A stretch of 64,000 nucleotides of DNA from Sanderia malayensis (GCA_013076295.1 RQOL01000861.1:5124235-5188234), one strand, 5' to 3'; shown: positions 48,701-60,077, numbered from the stretch's first letter. A program made the numbers and translations. The notes: generated by a model from the letters alone, not told the origin.

Positions 48701-51040
48701 TGCCTTCTGTTTGCCAACAAAGTAACTGCTTTTGACCAGCTTCCTTCCAGCAACAAGGTCATACATTTTCAATCCCATCCAGTAATAAGGAACTTGCCAC
48801 CATCTAAAATACCAGATCCTTGATTATAATCTAAAACAACTCCAGAGCAACTACTTGACTAATAAGACACATTCTGTTCTGGGAAATCTCTGACCTGTAT
48901 AGTCAAGCTATGCACTCCAAATAATATATACTATATACCACTGAATACACACAAAACACTCAAATACTGAATCAGATACTTATTACTTGGGACAGGAATG
49001 ATATACCAAATCAATGTTCCAATTCAATCAATATTAGAGCCTAGTAGAATGAAATATTCTTTGAAAATAGCTTTGATTTACTTGTAAACTGGGACCATGA
49101 TTGGCAATGCATCAGACAAATGAGGTGCTTTTTTTAACATGCTTGCTCTCTCGTGCAAAGCTTCTTTCACCAATTTGTACTAGAAAAATTGCACAAAGAG
49201 AAGCTATAATTTATATGATCCTTGAAGTTGAAATTGTCCAAGCCTCAAAAAAAATTCTAACATTCATGTGGGCATAATGTTTAGCAACCTTAAAAAAAAG
49301 AAGGAAGGCACAACATGGCTTGCTAACTTCCATTTCCAGCAACAATTGTCATGGCTGGTAGCTGAGCAACTATATCTTCAAAAACTCCTCTCTTTAAGCT
49401 CAGGGAATGGGGACTGAAATGGGGACTTCAAACATTGTAAAAGTTATATTAGGCACCAAGAAAGTTTACTTAATTTTTCAGGAGGGGCATAATAGACAAG
49501 GGATATGAATCAAATTCTCAAATAAACTTTAGAAAAAATTTTGTATAAAAATACTGCAAAATGACTTTAATAAACTTTTTGGCTTAATCATGCACAATTT
49601 CAGAAACAAGAGAAGGTTATAGAGAAGGGGGCTTAATTCAAAATATGGTTTAAAAAGGGGGCTTATTACAGAAGGGGACTTGGGGACTTAGAAGAGAAAG
49701 GGGGTTAATAAAGTTTTAACAATAATCTACTTCTACCTGCTCTATATCCAAATTAAAAACAGCCTTCTGAAGATATCGAACTCCTCCATGAATGAGCTTT
49801 GTGCTTTTACTACTTGTGCCAGATGCATAGTCATATTTTTCAACAAGCGCAGTTTTCAAACCTGGATAGAAAAATAAGCAAAACAACATAAAAGTAACAT
49901 GCACAGGACACAGCAATCACTTGTAGTAGACAAATGATAATATATCTTACCCCTTGCTGCAGCATCTAAAGCTGTACCTGTGCCCGTCGCTCCTCCACCA
50001 ATGACAAGAACATCATACTCAGAGGTAGATTTCAAATCTTCTAAGAGTTTGGACCTAGACAAATATCATTTGTATTACATGGGGCATTGCAAATGACATT
50101 CCAATAGCATGTGATAATTTATCTACAACATTCTAATTAATCAAACATGTAGTAACTGTCCAATAATTTGTACCAAAAGTCATCTGGATGACCTGAGACA
50201 TGTTATCAATATAGACCCATCTGGTATAAACCAATACTCCCAAAATTCTGAGTACTTCCAAAGGATGGACACCTGCATTGTCTTGTAATTTGTGGTTTAT
50301 CTGAGCCCAGCAACTTAACAACCAGGCTAAACCATATTTGATGGCATGAAAGACATCAGAATTACACTTGTGAGCAAGAGCACAGTCAAATCTGCGTAGT
50401 TTCAATTTTATCTGATTTGAACTGAATTTTCTGTCCCTTCAAGGATCACTAAATAAACCAATTCTTTCAAAAAACAAACCTCTATAATTCGAACTTTTTG
50501 TAATTCGAACATTTTCAGGCTTCCCCAGTGTTTAAATTAGACATAGTTGATTGTGTCAACAGTATTTCAATGCATTTGTACTTACCTCAAGGGTAAAGGC
50601 TTTTGACTAGTTCCGATTTCCTTTGCATGTTCTAAATCGAGTGCATTTAATTCCTCTCCAGGTATCTGTGTTTATAAAACAAAAACACAACATGTATGGT
50701 TGCACGATATGAAACCTGTGGCATGAGTCAATAAGAAGAACATTTTTCTATTCTTGCAAACTGTGGAAAATGTTGCCAATTTTGGATTTTCTCTTATACC
50801 CCAAGACCTCAGAAAAAGGAGATGGTGTTTCTGAATGGTATGAAGGGAAATCCCCAGACTTAAAAAGCTATCCATGCTGTTGATTAATATGCTTTATACG
50901 TCAAGAAAATAGAACATGCATCTGTCACAAATTATTCATGAAAATGTATACTGCCACCTATTTACCAATTTGTTTTTCGACTTCAAGATACCATAAGCCC
51001 CAAGAGTGATAGCTGATGTAGCAACAGCTGCCCGCAACAT
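42758..51040 (-). CDS. GPD2: Mitochondrial FAD glycerol-3-phosphate dehydrogenase (GPD2), complete, 15 exons
   Basis: Inner-membrane flavoenzyme that oxidises glycerol-3-phosphate to dihydroxyacetone phosphate and passes electrons to ubiquinone. Exons on minus: 51040-50966, 50665-50586, 50054-49951, 49861-49737, 49179-49082, 48803-48640, 48145-48029, 47585-47384, 46579-46386, 45898-45588, 44951-44802, 44698-44558, 43992-43848, 43345-43206, 42874-42758. They join to 720 residues (human 727). The N-terminus ([20 protein letters not shown]) looks like a mitochondrial presequence with a hydrophobic segment. FAD-binding [12 protein letters not shown] is at about 66-77, followed by [35 protein letters not shown] and [11 protein letters not shown]. 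Two EF-hand-like loops lie near 632-643 and 671-682; both deviate from consensus. Intron 11 begins with GC instead of GT; the others are GT-AG. Confidence 0.97.
47652..47689. repeat. Short perfect hairpin in GPD2 intron 7
   Basis: GCCGTATGGAGAT and ATCTCCATACGGC are exact inverted copies with a loop of about 7 bases. A third, imperfect copy of the arm (AATCTCCATATGGC) lies just before, at about 47633. Confidence 0.7.
50185..50345 (-). mobile_element. Diverged SINE fragment in GPD2 intron 2
   Basis: The plus-strand blocks TATCAATATAGACCCATCTG, GGTATAAACC, CCCAAAATTCTGAGTACT and AAAGGATGGACA follow the body of the SINE at 3204-3467 in order and orientation, with more substitutions. The tRNA-like head is no longer clear. 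Confidence 0.65.
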
Positions 51041-51198
51041 TTTCTTCAATTAATTTCTGCAATGCGATATCTAAAAAGCGAAAAGTTATGAGAAGAAATA
51101 AAAACAATCATAATAAACTGCAATAGTCTGCGTAAATAAGTAGGTTAAAGATGGGAACAAAGCAAAGGGTGTGGATCATCAACACGGGCGGATTTGCA

Positions 51199-51435
51199 TT
51201 TCACGGACCACGCCCAAATAGGAGTGTGTAGTAAATTATTATATCAATCGATTCCATTCCATAGCTAATGATCTCGAACGGTGGTATTATGCGGTTCTGG
51301 GGGGTTAGGTCCCCGAGGGGCATACCTTTAGAATGCTTGGGTCTTCCGCAAATTTGATTTCAGATTCGTACTCAAGAGGTCATTGGCTATCGATTGATAT
51401 TTTATTTACCCTATTTGGGGGCGTGGTCCATGAAA
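51199..51435. mobile_element. 237-bp MITE upstream of GPD2
   Basis: Terminal inverted repeats of about 45 bp: left TTTCACGGACCACGCCCAAA with a following ATATCAATCGAT; right the inverted ATCGATTGATATTTTATTTA and GGGCGTGGTCCATGAAA. It lies 159 bp upstream of the GPD2 start codon, so it could touch promoter sequence. Confidence 0.8.
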
Positions 51436-52497
51436 TTCAATATTGCTTTCCATTTATTACTATGAGTTAGGTAGGCCCTCGCTTCGCACTCAGGAACTTG
51501 GCAAACGTGAAGGAAGGCCAATAGCAAACTAATAAACTTACCTTTTATTATTAACAATTATACTATAGCAATTCAATGGCCGTACATTCAGTTGAATAAA
51601 TACAAAAAACAAACTTGAAACCAAAACAAAATAAACTTTTCAATGGAAAAGAACTTGTGAATAAATATGCAATTCGTAGTTCAAAGTTCAGATGTATGAA
51701 TGATCATCATAATTATAATCATCATCCATCAAGAGCCTAATTACTAAATTATTTGTGCTGTATTACTGTAAGGGACAGGGGACTGAAATACTTGCTCGAA
51801 CAATAATTAAATTTTGAAATGTAAATCCTTTAACTTTTTTTATATATGATTGACTTATGTGACTATATATGATTGACTATTATATGATATGACTTTTAAC
51901 TTACAACTTTGTAATTTAACTTTTGCAATCTTATAATTTTTACGTTAATTTCTTTTGGGGTTTTTAGACCCCTTTGCGTTGATGCCCTAAGGCTTTGCAA
52001 AGTATTTTGATAGATGCAGCAGTGGCGTAGATAGAGGGGAGCGAAAAACCGCCTGTAGAACTAAACTGCCGTTTTGTCGAAAAATTACTGATCTTGTCGG
52101 AAAATAAATATCTTCTGTTTTTGTTCAGTTCTAGCTAATTTTCTTATCTTATATTCATAGTCTTGAAGAAACAAAAATGCTTATTCCTTGCCCCCCCCCC
52201 CCCCCATAAAATTTCCTGCGCCATTTTGAGATGTAGATAGATGTGGAGTAGGAACACGACTGTATGCTATTTGCTACTGGCATAGCTTGGAATGTTCCAA
52301 TGAAAAACACCCTTCAAAAACCAAAGTATGTCAACTATTGATGAATTTATTCAATAAAGCTTCAAAGGAGGTCCAAGCAAGCACATAAATGTCCTTATTA
52401 TTGTGCATCTAATCGCACACTAAATACCACTTTTAGTCAATATAGATTCGTATAAAAAAACGTCATTTGAAGTTTAAAGAACTGTGTGATGCCTTGC

Positions 52498-53232
52498 TCA
52501 CAAATATCCACCAAACCAGTACTGGGTCGTGGCACTTGGGCCAGACGTGCACCTGAACTTTGGATTGATGCTGTTGTAAAGACCAAAATTGTCTTCGCTA
52601 CTAACTGAGCCTGCTCTTGCTGCTCCTCCGTATTGGCATGAGCTACTGGTTGTGTCAATGTGAAGGGAATAAGTGTTTTTCACTTGCCAAAATGGAGCAG
52701 TCGCGTGATAGCGAGCATGGCCACGTATGTTGATGTATTCTACGCTTTTGCAAACTCCATGACCCAGAACACTCATGATGTCAAAGTCTTTAAAACTACC
52801 CCTCATATAATCCCTGTAGTCGACCTTGAATTTATCAAAACTGCACGTGGCTCTCCAATGAGTAGACTGAGACTGCAAATACACCATCTGTGCCTTCGAT
52901 TGTCTGTAGACGACCCAGTTTGGCGTTCTTTTATTCACCGGAACATCAGATGAAAATGGACTTGATCTGAATGCAGCCAAGTTCTTGTTTGCCAGCGACC
53001 ATGAGTTCACGAGAGTCCAAGCTGAGCCAGGCTCTGACATAAAGTCACAGTAGACTGTAATGGTGTCGCCACTTGGACCGGTCACTGTATAAAATCCGTT
53101 CGTGCTTGCTCCATCTTTCAAATGATCCAAACATGACTTTGGAATTGCTTTGATTGACATTGACCCACCATTTGTGGAATGTACCATAAATAAGATTTGA
53201 AGAGCCGAACTTAAAAGTGCCAAATGCAACAT
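52498..53232 (-). CDS. Secreted fibrinogen-like protein, copy 1, 244 residues
   Basis: Intronless frame from ATG at 53232 to the stop at 52498. A signal peptide (about residues 1-22, MLHLALLSSALQILFMVHST) precedes a fibrinogen-C-type start: SCLDHLKDGASTNGFYTV and TVYCDFMSEPGSAWTLV, the Cys-Asp-Met-x-Gly-Trp-Thr-like pattern. The remainder (THWRATCSFDKFKVDY, FGLYNSINPKFRCTSGP, C-terminal Trp-Phe-Gly-Gly-Tyr-Leu) is unlike vertebrate fibrinogen and matches a secreted family I recall from sea anemones and corals. No function is established; carbohydrate binding is a reasonable guess. AATAAA on minus lies at 52351-52346. About 89 percent identical to copy 2. Confidence 0.85.
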   Translation of the reverse strand: MLHLALLSSALQILFMVHSTNGGSMSIKAIPKSCLDHLKDGASTNGFYTVTGPSGDTITVYCDFMSEPGSAWTLVNSWSLANKNLAAFRSSPFSSDVPVNKRTPNWVVYRQSKAQMVYLQSQSTHWRATCSFDKFKVDYRDYMRGSFKDFDIMSVLGHGVCKSVEYINIRGHARYHATAPFWQVKNTYSLHIDTTSSSCQYGGAARAGSVSSEDNFGLYNSINPKFRCTSGPSATTQYWFGGYL

Positions 53233-53894
53233 GCTTACTCACTCGAATGGGAAAGAGCAACAAACGCCAGACTCAAAATTTGTGTGCAAGTGCAATCTTA
53301 ACTGTTTACTGGCCAGGAAACTAAAGTCTCACTTCATATAAACCTCAAAAAAGGAAGTTTTCTCAGAACAGGAATTGTAATATGACCCAAAGGAAAGAGA
53401 GGTGTCCATTACAAGTCTTTGTTGTGGAGCCTTTCAAAGTTAACTCCAGTTTTTATCTCAATTCCAGGCCATGTTGCTAGCTCAGTTACCAAGCCAGGGG
53501 CAGTTTTGATGGTTGCCAAAATAAAGTTAGCTTATGTGAAATGTTAGCTTATAAAGAAGCTTCAAGCGCATTTAAAAGCTAAGAATTTAAAGCAATAGTT
53601 GAAAATAGCATTATTTAGCCATAAATTTACTTAAAGTTACAATTTACTGGAAGATTTTAGTGATGTACCACGAAGGCGTGGCATACCAGGAGTCCCTCCG
53701 GCCCCGGGGGAGTTGGAAGGTCTTGGGCAACAACAAGAGTGACTCAGATGGGGCTTCATGACTCTTTTTCTTTGATCAAACTCGCTGTGTGCCAATCCCA
53801 ACGTATTCTCTAGGGCATGGAATGGAGTTGAAGAGGGCAGGGAACCACGGCCGCTGTTGTGATATTCTAAGCAATTGAAATATTATTACCGTAT

Positions 53895-54135
53895 TTCCTC
53901 GACTAAATGCCCCCTCGATTAAACGCCCCCTCTATGTGCAAAACCATGGCGACTTTCATTTTCTACGTTGTTGCTCGATAAAGGCAAGGCACAACTAACC
54001 CATTTTCTCTTTTTCTGGACCCAATGACAGAGCCTGTGATCTTGTATTTTCTAATAAACGCCCCCCTCGAATAATGCCCCCCTCGGTTAGGCGCCCCCCA
54101 AAAAGTGCCGAGATTAATAAAGGTTTAATCGAGTT
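53895..54135. mobile_element. Repeat insertion specific to unit 1
   Basis: Starts TACCGTATTTCCTCGACTAA, a terminal sequence like that of the 37624-38175 element, followed by repeated CGCCCCCTC blocks, with GCCCCCCTCG blocks again at the other end. Unit 2 has different sequence at the corresponding place (about 56410-56515). The right end is not clean. Confidence 0.55.
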
Positions 54136-54877
54136 GGCCTAACCCCTCGCAAGGTCTGGACAGAAGAACTTGTTGCACACCATGTTTATGTGTGACAATC
54201 AGCCTAGCCTTGATCTTTTTCGTCTTATGTTGTCTTGTTCTTGCCTGCTGTGTAATACAATAACTAAGGTTGGTGCAGAGCTCGTTTTACACACTCTTTC
54301 CTTTTTGTATTTTAGACCCCTTTGCGTTGATGCCGTAAGGCCTTGCAAAGTATTTATTTATTATGCGTAGATAGAGGGGGGTAAGGGGGCGAAAAACCCC
54401 CTGTAGAGCTGAACTGCCGTTTTGTCGGAAAATTGCTGATCCTGTCGGAAAATGAATATCTTCCGTTTATGTTCAGTTCTAGTTAATTTCCTTACGTTAT
54501 ACTTATAGTCTTAAAGAAACAAAAATGCTTATTAATTTTTTGTCGGAAAATCTGAATTTCTTGCCCCCCCCCTCCCTTATAAAATTTCCTATCTACGCCA
54601 TTGAGATGTAGATAGATGTAGAGTAGGAACATGAATGTGTGCTATTTGCTACTGGCATAACTTGGAATATTCCAATGAAAAATACCCTCCAAAGTATCGC
54701 AACTATTGATGAATTAATTCAAAAAAGCTGCAAAGCAGGTCCAAGCCAGCCCTTGCTTAAGCACATAAATGTCCTTATTATTATGCATCTAATCGCACAC
54801 TAAATACCACTTTTAGTCAATATAGATTCGCATAAAAAAACGTCATTTGAAGTTTAAAGAACTGTGTGATGCCTTGC

Positions 54878-55612
54878 TCACAAATATCCACCAAACCAGT
54901 ACTGGGTCGTGGCACTTGGGCCAGACGTGCATCTGAACTTTGGATTGAAGTTGTTGTAAAGACCAAAATTGTCTTCGCTTATAACTGAACCTGCTCTTGC
55001 TGCTCCTCCGTATTGGCATGACCAACTGGTTGTGTCAATGTGAAGGGAAGAAGATTTGTTCCTTTGCCAAAATGGAGCAGTCACGTGATTGCGAGCATAG
55101 CCACGTATGTTGATGTATTCAACCTTTTTGCAGTGTCCATTGCCGGAATATGTCATTATGTCAAAGTCTTTAAAGCTACCCCTCATATAATCCCTGTAGT
55201 CGACCTTGGATTTATCAAAACTGCACGTGGCTCTCCAATGAGTAGAATGAGACTGCAAACACACCATCTGTGCCTTCGATTGTCTGTAGACGATCCAGTT
55301 TGGCGTTCTTTTATTCACCGGAACACCAGATGAAAATGGACTTGATTTGAATGCAGCCAGGTTCTTGTTTTTCAATGACCATGAGTTCACGAGAGTCCAA
55401 GCTGAGCCAGGCTCTGACATAAAGTCACAGTAGACTGTAATGGTGTCGCCACTTGGACCGGTCACTGTATAAAATCCGTTCATGCTTGCTCCATCTTTCA
55501 AATGATCCAAACATGATTTTGGAATTGCTTTGATTGACATTGACCCACCATTTGTGGAATGTACCATAAATAAGATTTGAAGAGCCGAACTTAAAAGTGC
55601 CAAATGCAACAT
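54878..55612 (-). CDS. Secreted fibrinogen-like protein, copy 2, 244 residues
   Basis: Same length, signal peptide and intronless structure as copy 1, from ATG at 55612. I count about 26 amino-acid differences. Most fall between residues 150 and 215, for example SVLGHGVCKSV versus TYSGNGHCKKV and WQVKNTYS versus WQRNKSSS, while residues 1-90 are almost unchanged. All cysteines of copy 1 are kept, and one Tyr is replaced by an extra Cys (VCLQS). The AATAAA of copy 1 is AATTAA here, so its 3' end may differ. Confidence 0.85.
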   Translation of the reverse strand: MLHLALLSSALQILFMVHSTNGGSMSIKAIPKSCLDHLKDGASMNGFYTVTGPSGDTITVYCDFMSEPGSAWTLVNSWSLKNKNLAAFKSSPFSSGVPVNKRTPNWIVYRQSKAQMVCLQSHSTHWRATCSFDKSKVDYRDYMRGSFKDFDIMTYSGNGHCKKVEYINIRGYARNHVTAPFWQRNKSSSLHIDTTSWSCQYGGAARAGSVISEDNFGLYNNFNPKFRCTSGPSATTQYWFGGYL

Positions 55613-56154
55613 GCTTACTCACTTGAATGGAAAATAATAACAAACGTCAGGCTCAAAATTTGTGTGCAAGTGCAATCTTAACTGTTTACTGGCCAGGAAA
55701 CTAAAGTCTCACTTCATATAAACCTCAAAAAGGAAGTTTTTTCAGAACAGGAATTGTAATATGACCCAAAGGAAAGAGAGGTGTCCATTACAAGTCTTTG
55801 TTGTGGAGCCTTTCAAAACTAATTCCAGTTTTGATCTCAATTCCAGGCCATTTTACGAGCTCGATTACTAAGCCAGAGGCAGTTTTGATGGCTGCCAAAA
55901 TATGTAAAGTTCGCTTATGAAGAAGCTTTCAAATGCATATAAAAGCTAAGAGTTTCAAGCAATAGTTGAAAATAGCATTATTTAACCATAAATTTATTTA
56001 AATTTACAGTTTACTGGGAGATTTTAGTGATGTACCATGAAGGCGTGGCATACCAGGAGGCCCCCGGCCCGGCCAAACCGGGGAAGTTGGCAGGTCTTGG
56101 GCAACAAGAGTGACTCAGATGGGGCTTCATGACTCTTTTTCTTGGATCAGACTC

Positions 56155-56321
56155 GCTGTGTGCATGGGCGGTCTGGCCCGGGTGGCGTCACCCGGGCCTT
56201 CTGATTTTTAACGTAAAATAAATTTACGGGCCCTTTTCGAGACTTGGACCACCCTAAACCGGGCCCCTTTGGTTTGCCAGCCACCCTGCAATTGTGATGC
56301 CAGACCGCCCCTGGCTGTGTG
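56155..56321. mobile_element. hAT-type MITE with 8-bp target duplication
   Basis: The element at 56163-56313 (151 bp) has terminal inverted repeats CATGGGCGGTCTGGC and, inverted, CAGGGGCGGTCTGGC. It is flanked by the direct repeat GCTGTGTG at 56155-56162 and 56314-56321. The homologous place in unit 1 (about 53782-53795) has GCTGTGTG once and no insert, i.e. the empty site. 8-bp duplications and CAGGG-type ends are typical of the hAT superfamily. Confidence 0.92.
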
Positions 56322-56771
56322 CCAATCCCAACGTATTCTCTAGGGCATGGAGTTGAAGAGGGTACGGAGCCAAGGCCGCTGTTGTAATATTCTAAGCAAT
56401 TGAAATGATTATGTGTAACCATAACAGTTGTAACTTTTATTAGCTTTACCCCTCCCCCAATGAAGGTCGATATAATTTATGCAAGGGATGGGCCTCTCAT
56501 TGATGATCTTTTTTGGCCTAACCCCTCGCATCGCAAGGTTTGGACAGAAGAACTTGTTGTACACCATGTTTGTGTGTAACAATCAGCCTTGATCTTTTTC
56601 ATTTCACGTTGTCTTCTTCTTGTCTGCTGTGTGGTACAATAACTAAGGATGGTGCAGAGCTCGTTTACATACGCTTATCTTTTTGTATTGTTTAAGTGAT
56701 ACACACCTCCTCGTTAAAAACACAACAACCATCTTTTTCAAGAGCAAAAGAACATCACATCGAAATGAAAT

Positions 56772-56926
56772 ATGGAGCCAGAGAACCGTATAAGCAGTAA
56801 AGGAATAGAGACACCACAAATAAACCATATCAGACGCTTATGGTCGACAAAAACCATGAAAAGCTTGCAAAGGGACCCAACCCACCTGGCATGCAATTTT
56901 TTAATGGAAATATGCAGTTACGACAG
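56772..56926 (+). CDS. Possible first coding exon, unrecognised
   Basis: ATG at 56772 opens 51 codons (MEPENRISSKGIETP, then IRRLWSTKTMKSLQRD) ending at a donor-like GACAG|gtacta. Composition looks protein-like, but I found no convincing downstream exon, and it begins just past the end of duplication unit 2. Treat as a weak candidate. Confidence 0.2.
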
Positions 56927-59352
56927 GTACTATATTTATAAACACCCCCTTTTCTGCTGACGGAGGCTTTATTTTAAGGTGACGAGAAAATGGTTTCTTT
57001 GTGATAACAAGCTACAGGATATTTATTTAGTGAGTGGTGTGCAATGCAGCTTCCATTAGCAGTATAATTCTAAAAGCTCCACCTTTTTAGAATATAGTTG
57101 TGAATATTTTCTCCATGGCAAGACAAAATATGATTAAATCTAAAACCTTGATACTAAATTATATAATGCTTTGGTTCCAAAAGAATGTAAATAGATTTGG
57201 ATTTCAATTTAAAAATCTAAAATCCACTTTAATTTTTTGATAATATTTTCCATTTCTTTGTTCAATATATATATTCAGTTCATTGTGTCAATCATACCAA
57301 GATAACATAAATAAAAATGGAATTTTATTTTAATGGAATTTAGATAACATAAAAGTGGAATTTTAATACCTGTATTATAATGGAGTCATGCTCAAGCCAC
57401 TTGGTCTTTCAAACTAAAGCAAAAGGATATTTTCTGCTTAATACCATGAAAATTACCCTGAAAAGATCCTTTCCTGGCATAATAACCAAAATGGCACAGA
57501 GAACAACAAAATTAGAACACAAATATGTTACAAATTGATTTAAGTTTAATGGTGTTGTAATAAACTACTTTCATCCTTAAGCCAAATGGCCCTAAAATGA
57601 AATCTAGTTAAAGACAATTTCTATTAGTCTCAATGTGAAACGAGGAGAGCACAGGAAGCAAAAATTGTTCAGTGAAATTTCTGTCGTATCTGTGTGTCGT
57701 ATCGGAATGTTCAACAATAAGAGGTCTGGGATCTAATTGTTTCTGATGATGTCGCAAGCAAAATTTTGTACGACCACATTGCGCTGATGCATGCCATGTG
57801 GCATTGCCGTGGTCACAACTACTGGTTGCAATGGAGATGAATTTTGCGGTTTTTGTTGTTTGTTTCTCCCACCATTAACTTGTACTAAATATTAAAGCGA
57901 AAGTAGAATTAATTCCCAATTATATTTTTGTTTATAACATATAAATTAACATCGTCTGACGAATAGAAATTAATGGCGTAGCTTTTGTCCTGTGATGTTA
58001 AATGATTCGTACAAAGCTGGTCATTGGAAGGCAGATTAAAAGATCAAACTAACTGTTGTTTGCCTCCTGCTGTTCTTGGTTCAGCTCACTAATTCCATCT
58101 GTGCGTAAAATAAACCTTTGAAACACACAAACTTCCCGCAATCTTGTGCGAACCTTGACAAAACCTTATGGCAGCCCGTGGTGAAGTCATATGTGCTTGA
58201 AACGTGTGCCCATCCAACTAGTCTACAATAGTTTTAATAGAATCGTGATTTGAATATGATTTTCAAATCGGGTGAAGGTTGCAGTTGAATCAGCTTGCCC
58301 GTTTTCAACTGCACTAACTTAAACTATTATCATAACGTTGTTTTTCTCAACAAGTTTAGTAGAATAAAGACAGAACAATAACAATACAAATAAAATATTC
58401 AACTTTATATAACATAGAATTTACAAAACTTAAAGCTTTGGAAATATAATCTGATGCGATTTTTGCCAAAGATTGGTAGTCTTCGTTTTTAAGGCAATTT
58501 GAAGCAATTTCAGATGGTTTTATCTTAATATTATGCGGTTGTTTTCACCTGGTGACTGGTAAAATGAAAAGTTGAGCCTTCGCAGTGATAGATTATGAGA
58601 ATTTTAGAAACTCGCTGAGAACCTTTTGTTCAAAAACTTGGTAAAAATTAAGAAGCTCGTGTACGAGGAATTTGAAAAGCTTCCTACAACGTTAATTGGC
58701 AAGTCAACTCAGTGAGAACTAGTGTGAAATACAATGAGTAACATTAGAATTTATTATTACACCTGCAATTGATATGCAATAAAAGGAAAGTAAAATCAAA
58801 TGGAGATGCAGGGGTCATTTGAAAAAATTCACTTTCTAGGTGTTGCCCGAAATTTTAACAAAATAAAATATATTGAATAATTTCATTGCTCCGAGAGACT
58901 CATCTTTGAATAATGTCTGAATAATTAATGACGTAAAAGTTTGTAAGTCATAAAAAGGGGGTATGGTTGCAATATTTTTGTAATTCATTGGAACGCTTGT
59001 TTACACAAATTTATTACTTTAATACCTGTTAGTAAACATTGTCAATGAAAAACAGATTAGTTTTACATGTTGTACATGCCAGTATGATAATAAGATGTCT
59101 TTTTAGTGCTATGTTTTATATCCTTGTCTATTAGTGTCAAGAGGACAAAATATGGCTGCTTTCTAGGTCAAGTCTCCCCCCTCCCCCCTTTCTGTTCAAG
59201 CATAGCATTTTAGTGATCGTCACATACTCGTCAGTGAAATTCTCAACTCGGGGGTTTTGCACTGTCGTGGTATACTTGTGTGTTTTATTACAAACTGGAT
59301 GGCTATGTTACTGTCGAACTGTGTTTCTTATGCATAGGCATATCGTTTAAAT
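56927..59352. other. 2.4 kb stretch without a recognised gene
   Basis: AT-rich and largely unique, with no long frame, no tRNA and no clear inverted repeat. Confidence 0.6.
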
Positions 59353-60077
59353 CTATTCTTTATATCTAACAGGGCAATCTGTTTGTCTGAAGAGATAAAG
59401 CCACCGAGCCACAATAGAGAGATTTTTTCTGCTGGTACACCTTAAGAAGCTCTGTCTCGTCCAGACATCGCTGCTGTGTATTATTGCTTCTTCCAGGTCA
59501 TTGGTAAATCCCTCCAAACTATACATGGCCTTTTGCGTTAGACTAATCGTTTGATACAACACTTTGGATAAACACACGTAGCTACACATGGATGATCGAG
59601 TTTATGATTAAAATTTTGACTAAATTGGACGATGAGTTCTGGAGTGCAATGGTAAAATGAAAGGTGAGCTAACTCTATCTAAATTGAATTTTATCATAAT
59701 ACTTTTTTTGCACATCGTGAATACTGACCTATTTTTGTTCGTGGCTCTTCTAAATATTAATGACAACCACATTTATGTTAATACGAATGATGATTCATGC
59801 CCTCGTAGTAGCCTTCAACTATTCCATCAGCTTTTCCTCCCTATCAACACACGATTAACCGGCATGGAATGCATAAAATATCCTTGATATTTGTGTATAG
59901 TACAATATCTAAATGATTTGCTTTGACATTCAAATAGTTTGGAGTGGTGGAGTTGTAGCTTAGTGTGCTACAGGTATTGATCACAGTAGCCTCTCCTTTT
60001 CGTAATATTATCTTCATCTTGTTGTCTTGTGCTCGAGAAGTGTCGGCCAGCAATTGTTGTGTTCCTTCATCGTCCAT
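59353..60077 (-). CDS. Candidate two-exon gene, unrecognised
   Basis: On minus, an ATG at 60077 opens MDDEGTQQLLADTSRAQD and continues for at least 35 codons. A second frame ending at 59353 contains QTISLTQKAMYSLEG and NLSIVARWLYLFRQTD before its stop and is preceded by an AAAG acceptor-like site near 59570. Both frames have protein-like composition, but I could not fix the donor, so the join is hypothetical and no family is recognised. Confidence 0.25.

Larger units (their letters stand above)
51955..54305. repeat. Tandem segmental duplication, unit 1
   Basis: The unit begins around GACCCCTTTGCGTTGATGCC (about 51968) and ends where that phrase recurs (about 54317). It contains fibrinogen-like gene copy 1 with its flanks, a poly-C run (about 52190-52205) and, near 53895-54135, a repeat not present in unit 2. 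Confidence 0.85.
54305..56690. repeat. Tandem segmental duplication, unit 2
   Basis: Second copy of the unit starting at 51955, same orientation, with high identity across the gene and both flanks. Differences are a 151-bp MITE (56163-56313), the lack of the 53895 insertion, and local substitutions clustered in the 3' half of the gene. Confidence 0.85.

Noticed and set aside
52660..55333. Plus-strand frames of 97 codons opposite both fibrinogen-like genes
   Set aside because: Antisense shadows of the minus-strand coding sequence; they occur twice only because the gene is duplicated.
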